Numbered from the stretch's first letter, positions 1-8,876 are shown. The stretch: 64,000 bases of DNA from Cupriavidus pauculus (GCF_002858765.1 NZ_PJRP01000001.1:1-64000); one strand, 5' to 3'. Notes: generated by a model not told the origin, from the letters alone. Program-made: numbers and translations.

Positions 1-2
1 GC

Positions 3-593
3 ATCACGCGCACCACGCTGCGCCAGCCCGTGTTCTGGGCCGTGGTGCTGGCCTTCACGGCCACCGCCGTGATCGCATCGCTGCTGGGTGCCCACCTGAT
101 TCCGATGCTGACCGAGAAGGGCCTGCCGGTGGGCCAGCAACTGATCGTCGCGGCGCTGATCGGACCGGCCCAAGTGGCGGGCCGCCTGGCCATGGCGCGG
201 CTGCCCATCGATCACCCGGTGCGGCTGTCGATGCCGGTGTATATCGTCATGAGTCTGGGCCTGCTGTGCCTGACGCTCGGCGAGGGCTACTGGCTGATGG
301 TCGCGGCGGTCTGCTATGGCTGCGCCAACGGCGTCAACACCATGCTGCGCGCGATGGCCATGCCCGAATTGATCTCGCGTCATCACTATGCAACGCTGAA
401 CGGGTTAATGATGACCCCCGTGTTGCTGATGCAGGCTGCGGCGCCGTGGATTGGCGCCCTGCTCTGGCGCGTGGCCGGTGGCTACTGGCTGATGCTGTGG
501 GTCATGGTGGCGCTGGCCGTGGGCGCGCTGGGCGCGTTTGCCTTTGCGCTGCACCAGCGCGGCCTGCTGCGGCCTGGCGCCGCGCCGGCCTGA
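3..593 (+). CDS. MFS transporter, C-terminal part (5' truncated by window edge)
   Basis: The frame is open from the first bases of the window and ends in TGA at 591-593, so only the C-terminal half of the gene is present. The roughly 196 residues seen contain about five or six hydrophobic helices and end with a basic tail, as in the last half of a 12-helix major facilitator. The stretch GPAQVAGRL resembles the inter-helix signature of drug or metabolite exporters. It lies 60 bp before a second MFS gene on the same strand. The substrate cannot be told. An internal GTG at 30 is not a credible start. Confidence 0.75.
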   Translation: MTRTTLRQPVFWAVVLAFTATAVIASLLGAHLIPMLTEKGLPVGQQLIVAALIGPAQVAGRLAMARLPIDHPVRLSMPVYIVMSLGLLCLTLGEGYWLMVAAVCYGCANGVNTMLRAMAMPELISRHHYATLNGLMMTPVLLMQAAAPWIGALLWRVAGGYWLMLWVMVALAVGALGAFAFALHQRGLLRPGAAPA

Positions 594-653
594 GCTGCCC
601 TTTTACCTGTACCGTATGTCGTCCGGCTGTTCCGGTCGTTTTCGTTTTTCCTG

Positions 654-1859
654 ATGTCTGATTACTCGATCGAAACCACTTCGCCCCCCGCCTCCGTTCC
701 CGCCCCGTCCCCGTCGGCCGTCTCGCGCGCCACGCGCGGCACCATGGCGCTGTTCTTCGCCAACGGCGCCACGTTTGCCACCTGGGGTGTCCACATTCCC
801 ACCATCAAGGCCCGCTTCGGGCTGTCCGATGCCATGCTGTCGCTGGCCATGCTGGCCGTGGCCGGCGGCGCGATCCTGGTCATGGGGCCGGTGGGCCGCT
901 GGGTGGGCAAGATGGGCAGCGCGCGGGCTTCGATGGTGGGCGGGGTTGCCTTCGCCTGCATGACGCTGCTGATCCTGGCCATGCCCAGCTTTGCGTTACT
1001 GCTGCCCGCGCTGCTGGTGTTCGGCATGGCCAACGCGATGTTCGATGTCGGCATGAACGCGCAGGCTGCCACGGTCGAGGCCAGTCGTAGCACGCGACCC
1101 GTGATGTCGGCGCTGCACGGCATGTTCAGCCTGGGTGGCATGATCGGCGCGGCCTTCGGCGGGCTGATGCTGAGCCTGCAGGTGCCGCCGCTGCTGCATA
1201 CCGCCTTTATCGCGGCCATGACGGCCGCGGTGGCGCTTGGCACGCATCGTGGGCTGCTGGCCGACCATCCGGTGCTGCCCACGGCCGACCACCACAAGGA
1301 CCACGCCACGCGCGGGCTGTGGCTGCTGGGTCTGATGGCGTTCCTGGGGCTGGTGGGCGAAGGGGCGATGTATGACTGGACCACGGTCTACATGCGCGAG
1401 GTGACCGACGCGCCGCTGGCATGGATCAGCTTCGGGTACGCGGCCTTTTCGGGCGGCATGGCCTGCGGCCGCTTTGGCGGTGACCGCCTGCGGGCCCGTT
1501 TCGGCGACGCCCGCACGCTGACCGGCAGCGCCTGGCTGGGCTTTGCCGGTATCGCGCTGGCCATTGCCGTGCCTTGGCCGCTGGCGGCGCTCATCGGATT
1601 CAGCCTGATGGGCCTGGGCGCCGCCAACATGGTGCCGATCTTCTTCGTGGCGGCGTCGCGCCTGCCCGGTGTGACGGCGGCCGAAGCCATCGCGCGCGTG
1701 GCGCGCTTTGCCTACGTCGGCCTGCTGCTGGGCCCCGTGATGATTGGCGGCGTGGCGCACCTGGCCAGCCTGCGCATTGGCATCGCCGTGGTGGCGTTGA
1801 CGATGGGCTACATCGCGCTGTTCGGCGCCCGGTCGGCGCGACGCTACCTGACGACCTGA
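654..1859 (+). CDS. MFS transporter, YbjJ-like
   Basis: A 401-residue integral membrane protein with a soluble Pro/Ser-rich N-terminus (about 25 residues) followed by about 12 transmembrane helices. The first helix reads FFANGATFATWGVHIPTIK, which is typical of the YbjJ/Bsc6-like branch of the major facilitator superfamily, and GRFGGDRLRARFG is the usual cytoplasmic loop after helix 7. It follows another MFS gene after 60 bp, so the two may be cotranscribed. The transported compound is unknown; inner-membrane efflux or uptake is inferred from family only. Confidence 0.85.
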   Translation: MSDYSIETTSPPASVPAPSPSAVSRATRGTMALFFANGATFATWGVHIPTIKARFGLSDAMLSLAMLAVAGGAILVMGPVGRWVGKMGSARASMVGGVAFACMTLLILAMPSFALLLPALLVFGMANAMFDVGMNAQAATVEASRSTRPVMSALHGMFSLGGMIGAAFGGLMLSLQVPPLLHTAFIAAMTAAVALGTHRGLLADHPVLPTADHHKDHATRGLWLLGLMAFLGLVGEGAMYDWTTVYMREVTDAPLAWISFGYAAFSGGMACGRFGGDRLRARFGDARTLTGSAWLGFAGIALAIAVPWPLAALIGFSLMGLGAANMVPIFFVAASRLPGVTAAEAIARVARFAYVGLLLGPVMIGGVAHLASLRIGIAVVALTMGYIALFGARSARRYLTT

Positions 1860-1919
1860 CCGGCGTCCGCGAGTATCGGGCGAAGGTCAGGTGATGGTCA
1901 GGCGTAGATCAGGCGGCGA

Positions 1920-2810
1920 TCAGGCCGCCTTGGGCAGCGGCGCGTGCCCGGTGCCGATGCCGTCGAACACGAAGGTGTCCATGGCCAGCACGCCGTACGT
2001 CACCTCGTCGGCCACACGGGCCACGCTGGCCTCCTTGCCCGTCGTCGCGTCCGAGCCCATGGCTGCACCCAGCGTCACGTAGAACGGCAGCAGGTGCTCG
2101 TCGGTCGGATGGGCGCGGCGCGCGAACGGCGCCTGGGTGCGGTAGTCGGCAATCCGGCTCACGTCGCCGGTGGCCAGCGCATCGTTCAACGCATCGGCCA
2201 TCCAGCCCCGGAAGGCGTCCACATAAGGCTCGGTCTCGGGGCCGTGCTGGGCCTTGCGCGCGCCACCGCCGAACACTTCCTGCAGGTTGTGGGTGAAGCT
2301 GCCCGAACCGATCACCAGCACGCCCTCGGCGCGCAGCGGCGCCAGCGCGCGGCCAATCTCGATCTGGGTGGCCGGGCTCAGGTACGGGTTGAAGGCCAGT
2401 TGCACCACCGGCACATCGGCATCGGGGAAGAAAAAGCGCAGCGGCATCCACGCACCGTGGTCGAGTTGACGGTCCTCGTCTTCCGCCACGAAGCCGGCGC
2501 CCGGAATGGTGGCCGCCTCGATCAGCGATTTCACGCGCGCGGCCAGGTCGGGCGACCCCGGGGCGTCATAACGCAGCGAATACAGTTCGCGCGGAAAGCC
2601 GCCGAAGTCGTGCCAGGCTTCCTGCCGCGTGCGGGTGGTGACCGCCAGCGTGCTGTAGATCCAGTGCGCGGAAATCACCAGCACAGCCTTCGGCTTCAGC
2701 GCGCGCAGGCGCTGGCCCAGCGCGTCGAACGCAACGCCGGTGGGACCGGGATCGATCGCCAGCATCGGCGATCCGTGTGACACATAGAGGGCGGGCAACA
2801 GGGTGGTCAT
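1920..2810 (-). CDS. ygiD: 4,5-DOPA-type extradiol dioxygenase (class III, LigB fold)
   Basis: A 296-residue cytoplasmic protein of the DODA/YgiD family. It opens with LYVSHGSPM and carries VLVISAHWIYST, GSGSFTHNLQEVFGG and HLLPFYVTLGAAMG, which hold the His residues expected to bind the catalytic metal (Zn or Fe) in class III ring-cleavage enzymes. The length matches the family. E. coli YgiD opens the ring of L-DOPA in vitro, but the natural substrate is usually unknown. It is transcribed leftward, alone, and ends 60 bp from the convergent MFS gene. Start ATG is at 2808-2810. Confidence 0.88.
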   Translation of the reverse strand: MTTLLPALYVSHGSPMLAIDPGPTGVAFDALGQRLRALKPKAVLVISAHWIYSTLAVTTRTRQEAWHDFGGFPRELYSLRYDAPGSPDLAARVKSLIEAATIPGAGFVAEDEDRQLDHGAWMPLRFFFPDADVPVVQLAFNPYLSPATQIEIGRALAPLRAEGVLVIGSGSFTHNLQEVFGGGARKAQHGPETEPYVDAFRGWMADALNDALATGDVSRIADYRTQAPFARRAHPTDEHLLPFYVTLGAAMGSDATTGKEASVARVADEVTYGVLAMDTFVFDGIGTGHAPLPKAA

Positions 2811-3054
2811 GGCGTCGGGCGGTTAAGCGAATGTATCCAATGGATGCAGTCTGGCAAAGATGTCACGCCATGACGCATGGCTTTTGCGGACAAGTCCTGC
2901 AAAAAACTTGAAGGTCTGGCGCCCCCCGCGTGCTGGGCGTTGGATACCGCACACACCCCCTTGCGGTTTCCCCAAACACCGACAGCGGCTGTAACACGAA
3001 TCGGCCTATGATGTGTTCCAGAGATGCGACTGACGCATCCGCCGGAGAAAGCCC

Positions 3055-3384
3055 GTGTCCAAGCGTTTCGATCCCCTGCACGCCCTGCCCCACGCGTTGT
3101 GGTGGCAGCCCGGCGTTTACGGCAGCGGCCCGGCCGTGCTGCTCTGGATCACCGCGCGCCTGCCGGCCGAGATGCTGGCGGATGTGTTCGGCACACCCCT
3201 GGCGTCCGCCCTGCTCAACCACGCCGGCGACACCGTGTTCGTCGTCGGCTGGCTGGCCAGCGCCACCTGGCTGTGGTTCACGCGCAAGCGCCCGGCGCCG
3301 GCGCGCGACATCACCCCGCTAGATCTGTCCGCCCCCACCCAGACGCCGCGTACCCCCAACCATCACGGCCACGGCGCCGGATAG
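3055..3384 (+). CDS. Small hypothetical membrane protein
   Basis: A 109-residue protein starting at GTG 3055, preceded by a good ribosome-binding site (GGAGAAA at 3043-3049). It has a hydrophobic segment around residues 25-45 and another around residues 60-78, then a Pro/Thr/His-rich C-terminal tail ending HHGHGAG. I do not recognise the family. The codon pattern is that of a coding gene, with G or C in nearly all third positions. It stands alone between divergent and downstream transporter genes. Confidence 0.6.
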   Translation: MSKRFDPLHALPHALWWQPGVYGSGPAVLLWITARLPAEMLADVFGTPLASALLNHAGDTVFVVGWLASATWLWFTRKRPAPARDITPLDLSAPTQTPRTPNHHGHGAG

Positions 3385-3553
3385 GCCCGTCACGGCCCGG
3401 GAACATGGGTGGCACGTGATGCATCTGCAACCTTGCGCTGAACGTCCGTATGACAATTCGATGTAAGGAATCGCTTAAGATGCTGGCTTGCGTCACCGCC
3501 GGGACACACTGGCGGGGGCATCCACCGGTTCTTTCATCGTTGTAGCCAGCCTC

Positions 3554-4864
3554 ATGTCCGTTACTGCAGCCTCCGCCAACGACCTGTCCAAAGCCACCCG
3601 ACGACGCGCGATCATCGCCGCTACCATCGGCAACGGCCTGGAATGGTTCGATTTCACCGTCTACAGCTTCTTCGCGGTCATCATCGCCAAGCTGTTCTTC
3701 CCCACCGGCAACGACCTGACGTCGTTCCTGCTGACCGTGGCCACCTTCGGCGTGGGCTTCTTCATGCGCCCGGTGGGCGCCATCGTGCTGGGCGTCTACG
3801 CCGACCGCGTGGGCCGCAAGGCTGCGCTGACGCTGACCATCCTGATGATGGCACTGGGTACGGCCATCATCGGCCTGGCCCCCACCTATGCATCCATTGG
3901 CCTGTGGGCACCGGCGCTGATCGTGCTGGCGCGCCTGATCCAGGGCTTTTCGGCCGGTGGTGAAGTGGGCGGCGCCACGGCGTTCCTGATCGAGCATGCG
4001 CCCGACGAGGAGCGCGGCGCCTACGCCAGCTGGCAGCAGGCCAGCCAGGGCATTTCGTTCATGCTGGGTGCCGCCATGGGCGCGCTGGTCACGAATGGCC
4101 TGGACCAGGCCCAGATCGATGCTTGGGGCTGGCGCATTCCGTTCCTGTTCGGCCTGCTGATTGGCCCGGTGGGCATGTACATCCGCTCGCACCTGGAAGA
4201 GCCGCCCGAGTTCGAGCAGCGCCAGGCCGAGCGCCGCGCCAACAACGTAAAGTTCTCGCCGCTGTCGCAGGTGCTGCGCGACCATCCGCGCGAAGTGCTG
4301 GCCGGCCTGGGCGTGACCATCCTGTGGACGGTCTGCACCTATGTGCTGGTGTTCTACATGCCGTCGTACGCCAAGCAGCAGCTGGGCCTGCCGCTGGGCG
4401 CCACGTTCCAATCCACCGCCATCTGCGGCGCCATCATCCTGGTGCTGTGCCCGCTGATGGGCATGCTGTCCGACCGCGTGGGCCGCAAGCGCATGCTGAG
4501 CGTGGTGGCGCTGGCCATCCTGGTGCTGGCCTATCCGCTGTTCCACTGGCTCAACGTGTCGCCGACCACCGCCACGCTGCTGCAAGTGCAGATCGTGCTG
4601 GGCATCCTGCTGGCCGCCTTCACGGGCCCGGCGCCGGCCGTGCTGGCCGAGCAGTTCCCGACCGAAGTGCGATCCACCGGCCTGTCGCTGGCCTACAACT
4701 TCGCCGTGACGATCTTTGGCGGCTTCGCCCCGCTGATCGTGACCTGGCTGATCGAGTCGACCCACAACAAGCTGGCCCCGGCGTACTACGTGATTGCCGC
4801 CGCCGCCATCAGCCTTGTGGCGCTGGTGTTCATGCACGACCGCACGGGCCAGAAGCTGGCCTGA
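3554..4864 (+). CDS. MHS-family proton symporter (ProP/ShiA-like MFS)
   Basis: A 436-residue transporter. The start at ATG 3554 (MSVTAASAND) is preferred over a TTG at 3488 because the family's conserved part begins at about residue 20 with RRRAIIAATIGNGLEWFDF. The metabolite:H+ symporter hallmarks are present: NGLEWFDFTVYSFF, the DRVGRKAALT loop, LIQGFSAGGEVGGATAFLIEHAP and a second DRVGRKRM loop, with about 12 helices. Relatives import proline/betaine, shikimate, citrate or other organic acids; the substrate here is not deducible. A strong hairpin terminator follows at 4886-4912. Confidence 0.9.
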   Translation: MSVTAASANDLSKATRRRAIIAATIGNGLEWFDFTVYSFFAVIIAKLFFPTGNDLTSFLLTVATFGVGFFMRPVGAIVLGVYADRVGRKAALTLTILMMALGTAIIGLAPTYASIGLWAPALIVLARLIQGFSAGGEVGGATAFLIEHAPDEERGAYASWQQASQGISFMLGAAMGALVTNGLDQAQIDAWGWRIPFLFGLLIGPVGMYIRSHLEEPPEFEQRQAERRANNVKFSPLSQVLRDHPREVLAGLGVTILWTVCTYVLVFYMPSYAKQQLGLPLGATFQSTAICGAIILVLCPLMGMLSDRVGRKRMLSVVALAILVLAYPLFHWLNVSPTTATLLQVQIVLGILLAAFTGPAPAVLAEQFPTEVRSTGLSLAYNFAVTIFGGFAPLIVTWLIESTHNKLAPAYYVIAAAAISLVALVFMHDRTGQKLA

Positions 4865-4885
4865 CCAGCCCCTTGCCGCCGCACG

Positions 4886-4912
4886 AAAGCCAACCTTCGG
4901 GTTGGCTTTTTT
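4886..4912 (+). terminator. Rho-independent terminator after the MHS symporter
   Basis: A 10-bp perfect stem AAAGCCAACC / GGTTGGCTTT closes on a TTCG tetraloop and runs into a T tract. It lies 22 bp after the symporter stop codon. Confidence 0.9.
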
Positions 4913-5046
4913 GTGCCCGCGATGATTGCCGCCGTTTGTCAGTTGGATGTCCGGATCTGGCCGGTTTCGGCCTTTACGGCGTGGCGTTCCGGGCGCATGA
5001 TCGCTGCGGCGCCCGTGCGCGCCATAGACCCAAGGAGTGAAGGCGA

Positions 5047-5670
5047 ATGACGACGAAGTCCGTGCCGCAGACCCCGGTACGCTGCGGCTGGTGCGGTGAT
5101 CTGGAGGACTACTGCCACTATCACGACAACGAGTGGGGCTTCCCGGTGGACGACGACCGGCGCCTGTTCGAGAAGCTGTGCCTGGAGGGCTTCCAGGCAG
5201 GCCTGAGCTGGCTGACCATCCTGCGCAAGCGCGAAGCCTTCCGCAAGGCCTTCGCCAATTTCGAGATCGACAAGGTGGCCCGCTTTACCGAGCGCGATGT
5301 GGAACGGCTGCTGGGCGACGCCGGCATCGTGCGCCATCGCGGCAAGATCGAGGCGGCCATCCACAACGCCCGGTGCGCGCAGGAACTGCTGAAGACCGAG
5401 CCGTCGCTGGCCGCCTATTTCTGGAAGTTCGAGCCCGACCCGAAAAGCCGGCCCAAGACGCTGACGCCCGACGTGCTGCGCACGATGGCCATCAGCCCGG
5501 AATCCACGGCGCTGTCGAAAGATCTCAAGAAGCGCGGCTGGAAGTTTGTCGGCCCGACCACGATGTACGCGCTGATGCAGGCCATGGGGCTGGTCAACGA
5601 TCACATGGACGGCTGCTCGACCCGCAGCGCGGTGCTACGGGCCCGCCAGGCCTTCAAGGTGCCCCGGTAG
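5047..5670 (+). CDS. tag: DNA-3-methyladenine glycosylase I
   Basis: A 207-residue base-excision repair enzyme that removes 3-methyladenine from alkylated DNA. Family hallmarks are in order: RCGWCGD near the N-terminus and HDNEWG (zinc-binding Cys and His), LFEKLCLEGFQAGLSW (the glutamate and tryptophan of the base pocket), then FVGPTTMYALMQAMG and HMDGCSTR (C-terminal zinc ligands). Length matches the family with a slightly extended C-terminus. ATG 5047 follows GGAGTGAAGGCGA. It is monocistronic, between the symporter terminator and a convergent CPBP gene. Confidence 0.95.
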   Translation: MTTKSVPQTPVRCGWCGDLEDYCHYHDNEWGFPVDDDRRLFEKLCLEGFQAGLSWLTILRKREAFRKAFANFEIDKVARFTERDVERLLGDAGIVRHRGKIEAAIHNARCAQELLKTEPSLAAYFWKFEPDPKSRPKTLTPDVLRTMAISPESTALSKDLKKRGWKFVGPTTMYALMQAMGLVNDHMDGCSTRSAVLRARQAFKVPR

Positions 5671-5721
5671 GGCCACCACACGCGCCGGGCTTCTGCGGGC
5701 GTCTCCGCACGTTACGGCCTG

Positions 5722-6570
5722 TCACGCGGCATCTGGCGGCGGGCCTTCGGGGTCCGCCCCATCCGCGCCAGCCTGCTGCGCCACCGCCGTCGGCCGCCAC
5801 AACATCCGGCGCAGCACCAGCGCGCCGACCAGACCGGCGACCACGGCCAGGCTCCACGTCCACAGGGAATACTGGGTGTCGGCGTCCGTGCCGGACTCGC
5901 TCATCACGGTGATCGTCGTGTTGATGCCGGCGTGCAGCACGATGCCGGGCCAGAGCGATCCGGTGCGCACGTAGAACGCAGCGGCCAGGATGCCCACCGC
6001 GAAAGCGATCACGAACTGGTAGACGTTCAGGTGCATCAGGCCGAAGACGAACGCCGAGTAGACGATGGCATCGGTCGTCGCATAGCGCTTGAGCATGCCC
6101 CGCAGGATGATGCCGCGGAAGAACATTTCCTCGACCATCGGCGCGATGGCGCAGGACAGCACCCAGTTGCCCAGCCCGCCAGCCATCGACTCGAACATCG
6201 CCACCTCGCTGGCCGACAACGGCAACACCTTTTCGAGCAGCGTCATCATCACGCCGTCTAGCAGGACGATCAGCGGCACCGTCATCAGGATGGGCAGGCC
6301 TAGCAGCCCGATGGTGGCGACGGCGCTCGACCGGCTATCGTGAAATAGCCTGCGATAGGTCAGCCCGCTCTGGTGCAGCAGCACGCTGAAAACAATGCCG
6401 CACGCCAGGATGCGCACCAGCGACGCCGCCGCCGATATCTCCAGGCCGCTACGGACCAGCATCGGCCGCAGCAGCGTTGCCACCATCAACTCCACGAACC
6501 AGGCGACAAAGGTCAGGGCCAGCGCCCACTGCAGCGAGATGGGCTGGATGTCGGACACAGGACGGTTCAT
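5722..6570 (-). CDS. CPBP-family intramembrane metalloprotease
   Basis: About 282 residues, predicted from ATG at 6568-6570 (MNRPVSD); an upstream ATG at 6702 would add 44 unlikely residues. It has around seven or eight hydrophobic helices and the CPBP (CAAX protease and bacteriocin-processing, also called Abi or Rce1-type) motifs: EEMFFRG (EExxxR) and later GLMHLNVYQF and VLHAGINTT (catalytic or metal His). Such proteins are membrane glutamate proteases of mostly unknown substrate. It is transcribed leftward, convergent with tag, and its promoter faces the GTATAC-rich gap. Confidence 0.85.
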   Translation of the reverse strand: MNRPVSDIQPISLQWALALTFVAWFVELMVATLLRPMLVRSGLEISAAASLVRILACGIVFSVLLHQSGLTYRRLFHDSRSSAVATIGLLGLPILMTVPLIVLLDGVMMTLLEKVLPLSASEVAMFESMAGGLGNWVLSCAIAPMVEEMFFRGIILRGMLKRYATTDAIVYSAFVFGLMHLNVYQFVIAFAVGILAAAFYVRTGSLWPGIVLHAGINTTITVMSESGTDADTQYSLWTWSLAVVAGLVGALVLRRMLWRPTAVAQQAGADGADPEGPPPDAA

Positions 6571-6707
6571 CGGGACATTTCGGCACGCAGTGCAGGAAAG
6601 CCGACATTCTAGGATGGAGCTACTGCCGGTCGGGACACGCCGTGGAGGGGTATTGCGCTGGCGCAATGCGGCGGACCATGCCTGCCAGCTCTGCCCGCGC
6701 AATGATC

Positions 6708-6927
6708 CGTATACGTATACCGGTATTGTTTACGTATACATAAATAGTAGTAGTAATGGTTAACACTAGATCTTATCCGTGGATAACCCCGTTTTCCCAT
6801 TTCAGATCAATGGGTTAGAAAACAGATAACCCATTGGGCAACCGTGCTGCGTATACGTGGACGGGAGTGGGTAATCACGGCGTGGCGCGCGGCAGTCGAC
6901 GTATACGTGCCAGGTTGTGCGTATACG
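6708..6927. repeat. Cluster of (C)GTATAC(G) palindromes
   Basis: The 8-bp palindrome CGTATACG occurs in full at 6708-6715, 6850-6857, 6900-6907 and 6920-6927, with one-mismatch versions at 6714-6721 and 6733-6740. Another full copy lies at 14938-14945 upstream of the sox operon. The clustering suggests a transcription-factor operator, but the factor is unknown. Confidence 0.6.
6773..6835. promoter_or_regulatory. Two inverted repeats, operator candidates
   Basis: TTATCC-GT-GGATAA spans 6773-6786. A perfect 9-bp inverted repeat AATGGGTTA / TAACCCATT with a 9-bp spacer spans 6809-6835. No T tract follows, so these look like binding sites rather than terminators. Confidence 0.45.
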
Positions 6928-6983
6928 TCCCACAGCCGCCCCACAGGCGGCCCCCACACCCGCCCACAGGCTTGTTCACGCAG

Positions 6984-6992
6984 TTATCCACA
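6984..6992 (+). promoter_or_regulatory. Perfect DnaA box (TTATCCACA)
   Basis: The 9-mer is identical to the high-affinity E. coli R1 box. It sits 73 bp upstream of the lysE-family start codon. A single box suggests DnaA-responsive transcription or titration rather than an origin. Confidence 0.4.
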
Positions 6993-7065
6993 GGAAGGCG
7001 TGCATATCGGCGCGAATCGGCTCACACTGGCGCCTCGCCAATGCGGAGCCGCCGTAGCACATGCG

Positions 7066-7695
7066 ATGGACAGCACAACCTTGTTTCTCTACCTGATTGC
7101 GGTGGCCGCGGTCATGGTCACTCCCGGGCCAACGATGCTGCTGGCCCTGAGCAACGGCGCCACCCGCCCGATGCGCGTGGCCGCTTGCGGCATCGCGGGC
7201 GCGGCGCTGGCCGACCTGATCCTGATCGGCGCCGTGGGCTGCGGGCTTGGCGCGGTGCTGCAGGCATCCGAGCACCTGTTTACGGCGATCAAGTGGCTGG
7301 GCGCGGCCTACCTGTTCTACCTGGCTGTCTCGATGTGGCGCGCGCCCACGCAGGCGCTGGTTGCAACGTCGGACGCCACCTCGGCCAGCGGCCGCGCGGC
7401 CTTCCTGCGGGCGCTGTTCGTGGCACTGTCGAACCCCAAGACCATCCTGTTCACCTCGGCCTTCGTGCCGCAGTTCGTCCACGCGGACAAGCCGGTGGCC
7501 GTCCAGTACGTGATCCTGGCCGTGATTGCGGCGCTCATGGATATCGTGATGATGGCGATCTACGCGTTCGGCGGCCGCCACGCCGTGCGGACGCTGTCGG
7601 CGCGCGCCGTGCAGTGGATCAACCGGGGCTGTGCCGGCATGCTGGCCTTCCTGGCCGTGGGCCTGAGCCTGTACCGGCGCAGCGACCTACGCTGA
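7066..7695 (+). CDS. LysE/RhtB-family amino-acid exporter
   Basis: A 209-residue inner-membrane exporter. The start is set at ATG 7066 (MDSTTLFLYL), where the family's conserved N-terminus begins; the frame is open further upstream but that part has no family character. It shows VMVTPGPTMLLALSNG, the LysE/RhtB signature, KWLGAAYLFYLAVSMW and SNPKTILFTSAFVPQF, with six hydrophobic segments. The family exports amino acids such as lysine, threonine or homoserine lactones. The gene overlaps the convergent CDF gene by 9 bp at the stop codons. Confidence 0.9.
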   Translation: MDSTTLFLYLIAVAAVMVTPGPTMLLALSNGATRPMRVAACGIAGAALADLILIGAVGCGLGAVLQASEHLFTAIKWLGAAYLFYLAVSMWRAPTQALVATSDATSASGRAAFLRALFVALSNPKTILFTSAFVPQFVHADKPVAVQYVILAVIAALMDIVMMAIYAFGGRHAVRTLSARAVQWINRGCAGMLAFLAVGLSLYRRSDLR

Positions 7696-8637
7696 CTCGG
7701 CCGACACGGGCTGCGTGCGTGGCACCCTGACCGGATCCACGTGCGTCATCACGTTCAGCACGTCGTCACGCTCCATCGCGCGGCGGCGCGCCTCGGTGGC
7801 AATCGCGTGCCCCTGCTCGACGGTCAAGTCGGCCTGGATCTCAAGATGCACGTCGACCAGGATCATGTCCCCCATCTTGCGCGTCTTGAGATCATGCAGA
7901 CCCAGCACGCCGGGCGTTTCCAGCATCGCGTCGCGCAGACTGGACACCACATCGTCGTCGGCAGCGCGGTCCATCAGGTCGTTCATCGCATCCCAGCCAA
8001 ATCGCAGCCCCATGCGTGACACCATCAACCCCACCACGATCGCCGCCACGGGATCGAGCACGTGATACCCAAGCAGGTTGCCGCCGATGCCCAGTGCCAC
8101 CACCAGTGACGACGCGGCATCGGACCGCGCATGCCATGCATTGGCCACCAGCATGCTCGACCTGACCTGCTCCGCCACCCGCAGCATGTAGCGGAACAAC
8201 CCCTCCTTGGCCGCCAACGCGCCCAGCGCCACCCACAACGCCACCGTCTGCACCGGCTGCGCCCCCTCCGGATGCTGGATCTTGCCGATCGCGGCCCACA
8301 GCATGCCCACGCCCACCGCCAAGAGCAGCGCCCCCAGTGCCAGCGAAGCCGCCGTCTCGAATCGCTGATGCCCGTAAGGGTGATCGGTATCGGCCCCCTT
8401 GCGGCTGTGATGGCCGGCAAACAGCACGACGAAATCGGAAACGAGGTCCGACAGCGAATGGAGCGAATCGGCAACCAGCGCCTGAGAACCGGCGATGATG
8501 CCGATGGCGCCCTGGGCAATCGTCAGGCCAATGTTGACGAAAACGCTGACCAGCGTAGACCGGCGCCCAGCCAGGTGGCGGACTTCGGCGTCAAGGGTGT
8601 CGGCGCCAATGGCGGGGGCGTCGTGCGGTTCACGCAT
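7687..8637 (-). CDS. Cation diffusion facilitator (CDF) metal exporter
   Basis: A 316-residue divalent-metal/proton antiporter, started at ATG 8635-8637. A long Arg/Pro-rich upstream extension to 8772 is rejected. It has six membrane helices with the metal-site motifs HSLSDLVSDFVV (helix II) and HARSDAASSLVV (helix V), both of the HxxxD/DxxxD kind, and DTDHPYGHQRFE in the loop. A cytoplasmic ferredoxin-like domain ends with HVDP. The helix-V HxxxD pattern fits Zn, Fe or Mn export; the metal is not certain. It is convergent with the LysE gene. Confidence 0.9.
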   Translation of the reverse strand: MREPHDAPAIGADTLDAEVRHLAGRRSTLVSVFVNIGLTIAQGAIGIIAGSQALVADSLHSLSDLVSDFVVLFAGHHSRKGADTDHPYGHQRFETAASLALGALLLAVGVGMLWAAIGKIQHPEGAQPVQTVALWVALGALAAKEGLFRYMLRVAEQVRSSMLVANAWHARSDAASSLVVALGIGGNLLGYHVLDPVAAIVVGLMVSRMGLRFGWDAMNDLMDRAADDDVVSSLRDAMLETPGVLGLHDLKTRKMGDMILVDVHLEIQADLTVEQGHAIATEARRRAMERDDVLNVMTHVDPVRVPRTQPVSAESA

Positions 8638-8823
8638 GGGGAGAGGTTGATGGCGGGCGATAGGTGGAACGGTAGCATTTCTTGTGGCTCTCGGAGCCGT
8701 CTCGTTTCCCTTCCGGCACGCTGGCCTTACCCAAATGTCGACGCACAAGCGAACGAGATTGCTCGCCGGCAAATCGCCTTCAAGTTATGTCCACGGACAA
8801 TGAAAAACCCCACCCCCGAAAGC

Positions 8824-8863
8824 AAAACAACGCACCACATCTGTCGACGTAGTGCGTTGTTTT
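8824..8863 (-). terminator. Terminator of tRNA-Ala
   Basis: A perfect 12-bp inverted repeat AAAACAACGCAC / GTGCGTTGTTTT encloses a 16-nt loop. It lies 13 bp after the 3' end of the leftward tRNA, and the stem ends in T residues on either strand. Confidence 0.8.
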
Positions 8864-8876
8864 ACAAAGAAAATTC

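Larger units (their letters stand above)
6571..7065. promoter_or_regulatory. 495-bp gene-free divergent region with palindromes
   Basis: The gap between the leftward CPBP gene and the rightward LysE gene is AT-richer than its surroundings. It holds six GTATAC cores (6708-6927), an inverted repeat AATGGGTTA-N9-TAACCCATT (6809-6835), a TTATCC-N2-GGATAA palindrome (6773-6786) and a perfect DnaA box (6984-6992). I see no credible gene in it. It presumably contains both promoters and several protein-binding sites. Confidence 0.6.

Noticed and set aside
3488-3553. TTG start 22 codons upstream of the MHS symporter
   Set aside because: The added residues are not family-like, and ATG 3554 gives the usual N-terminus.
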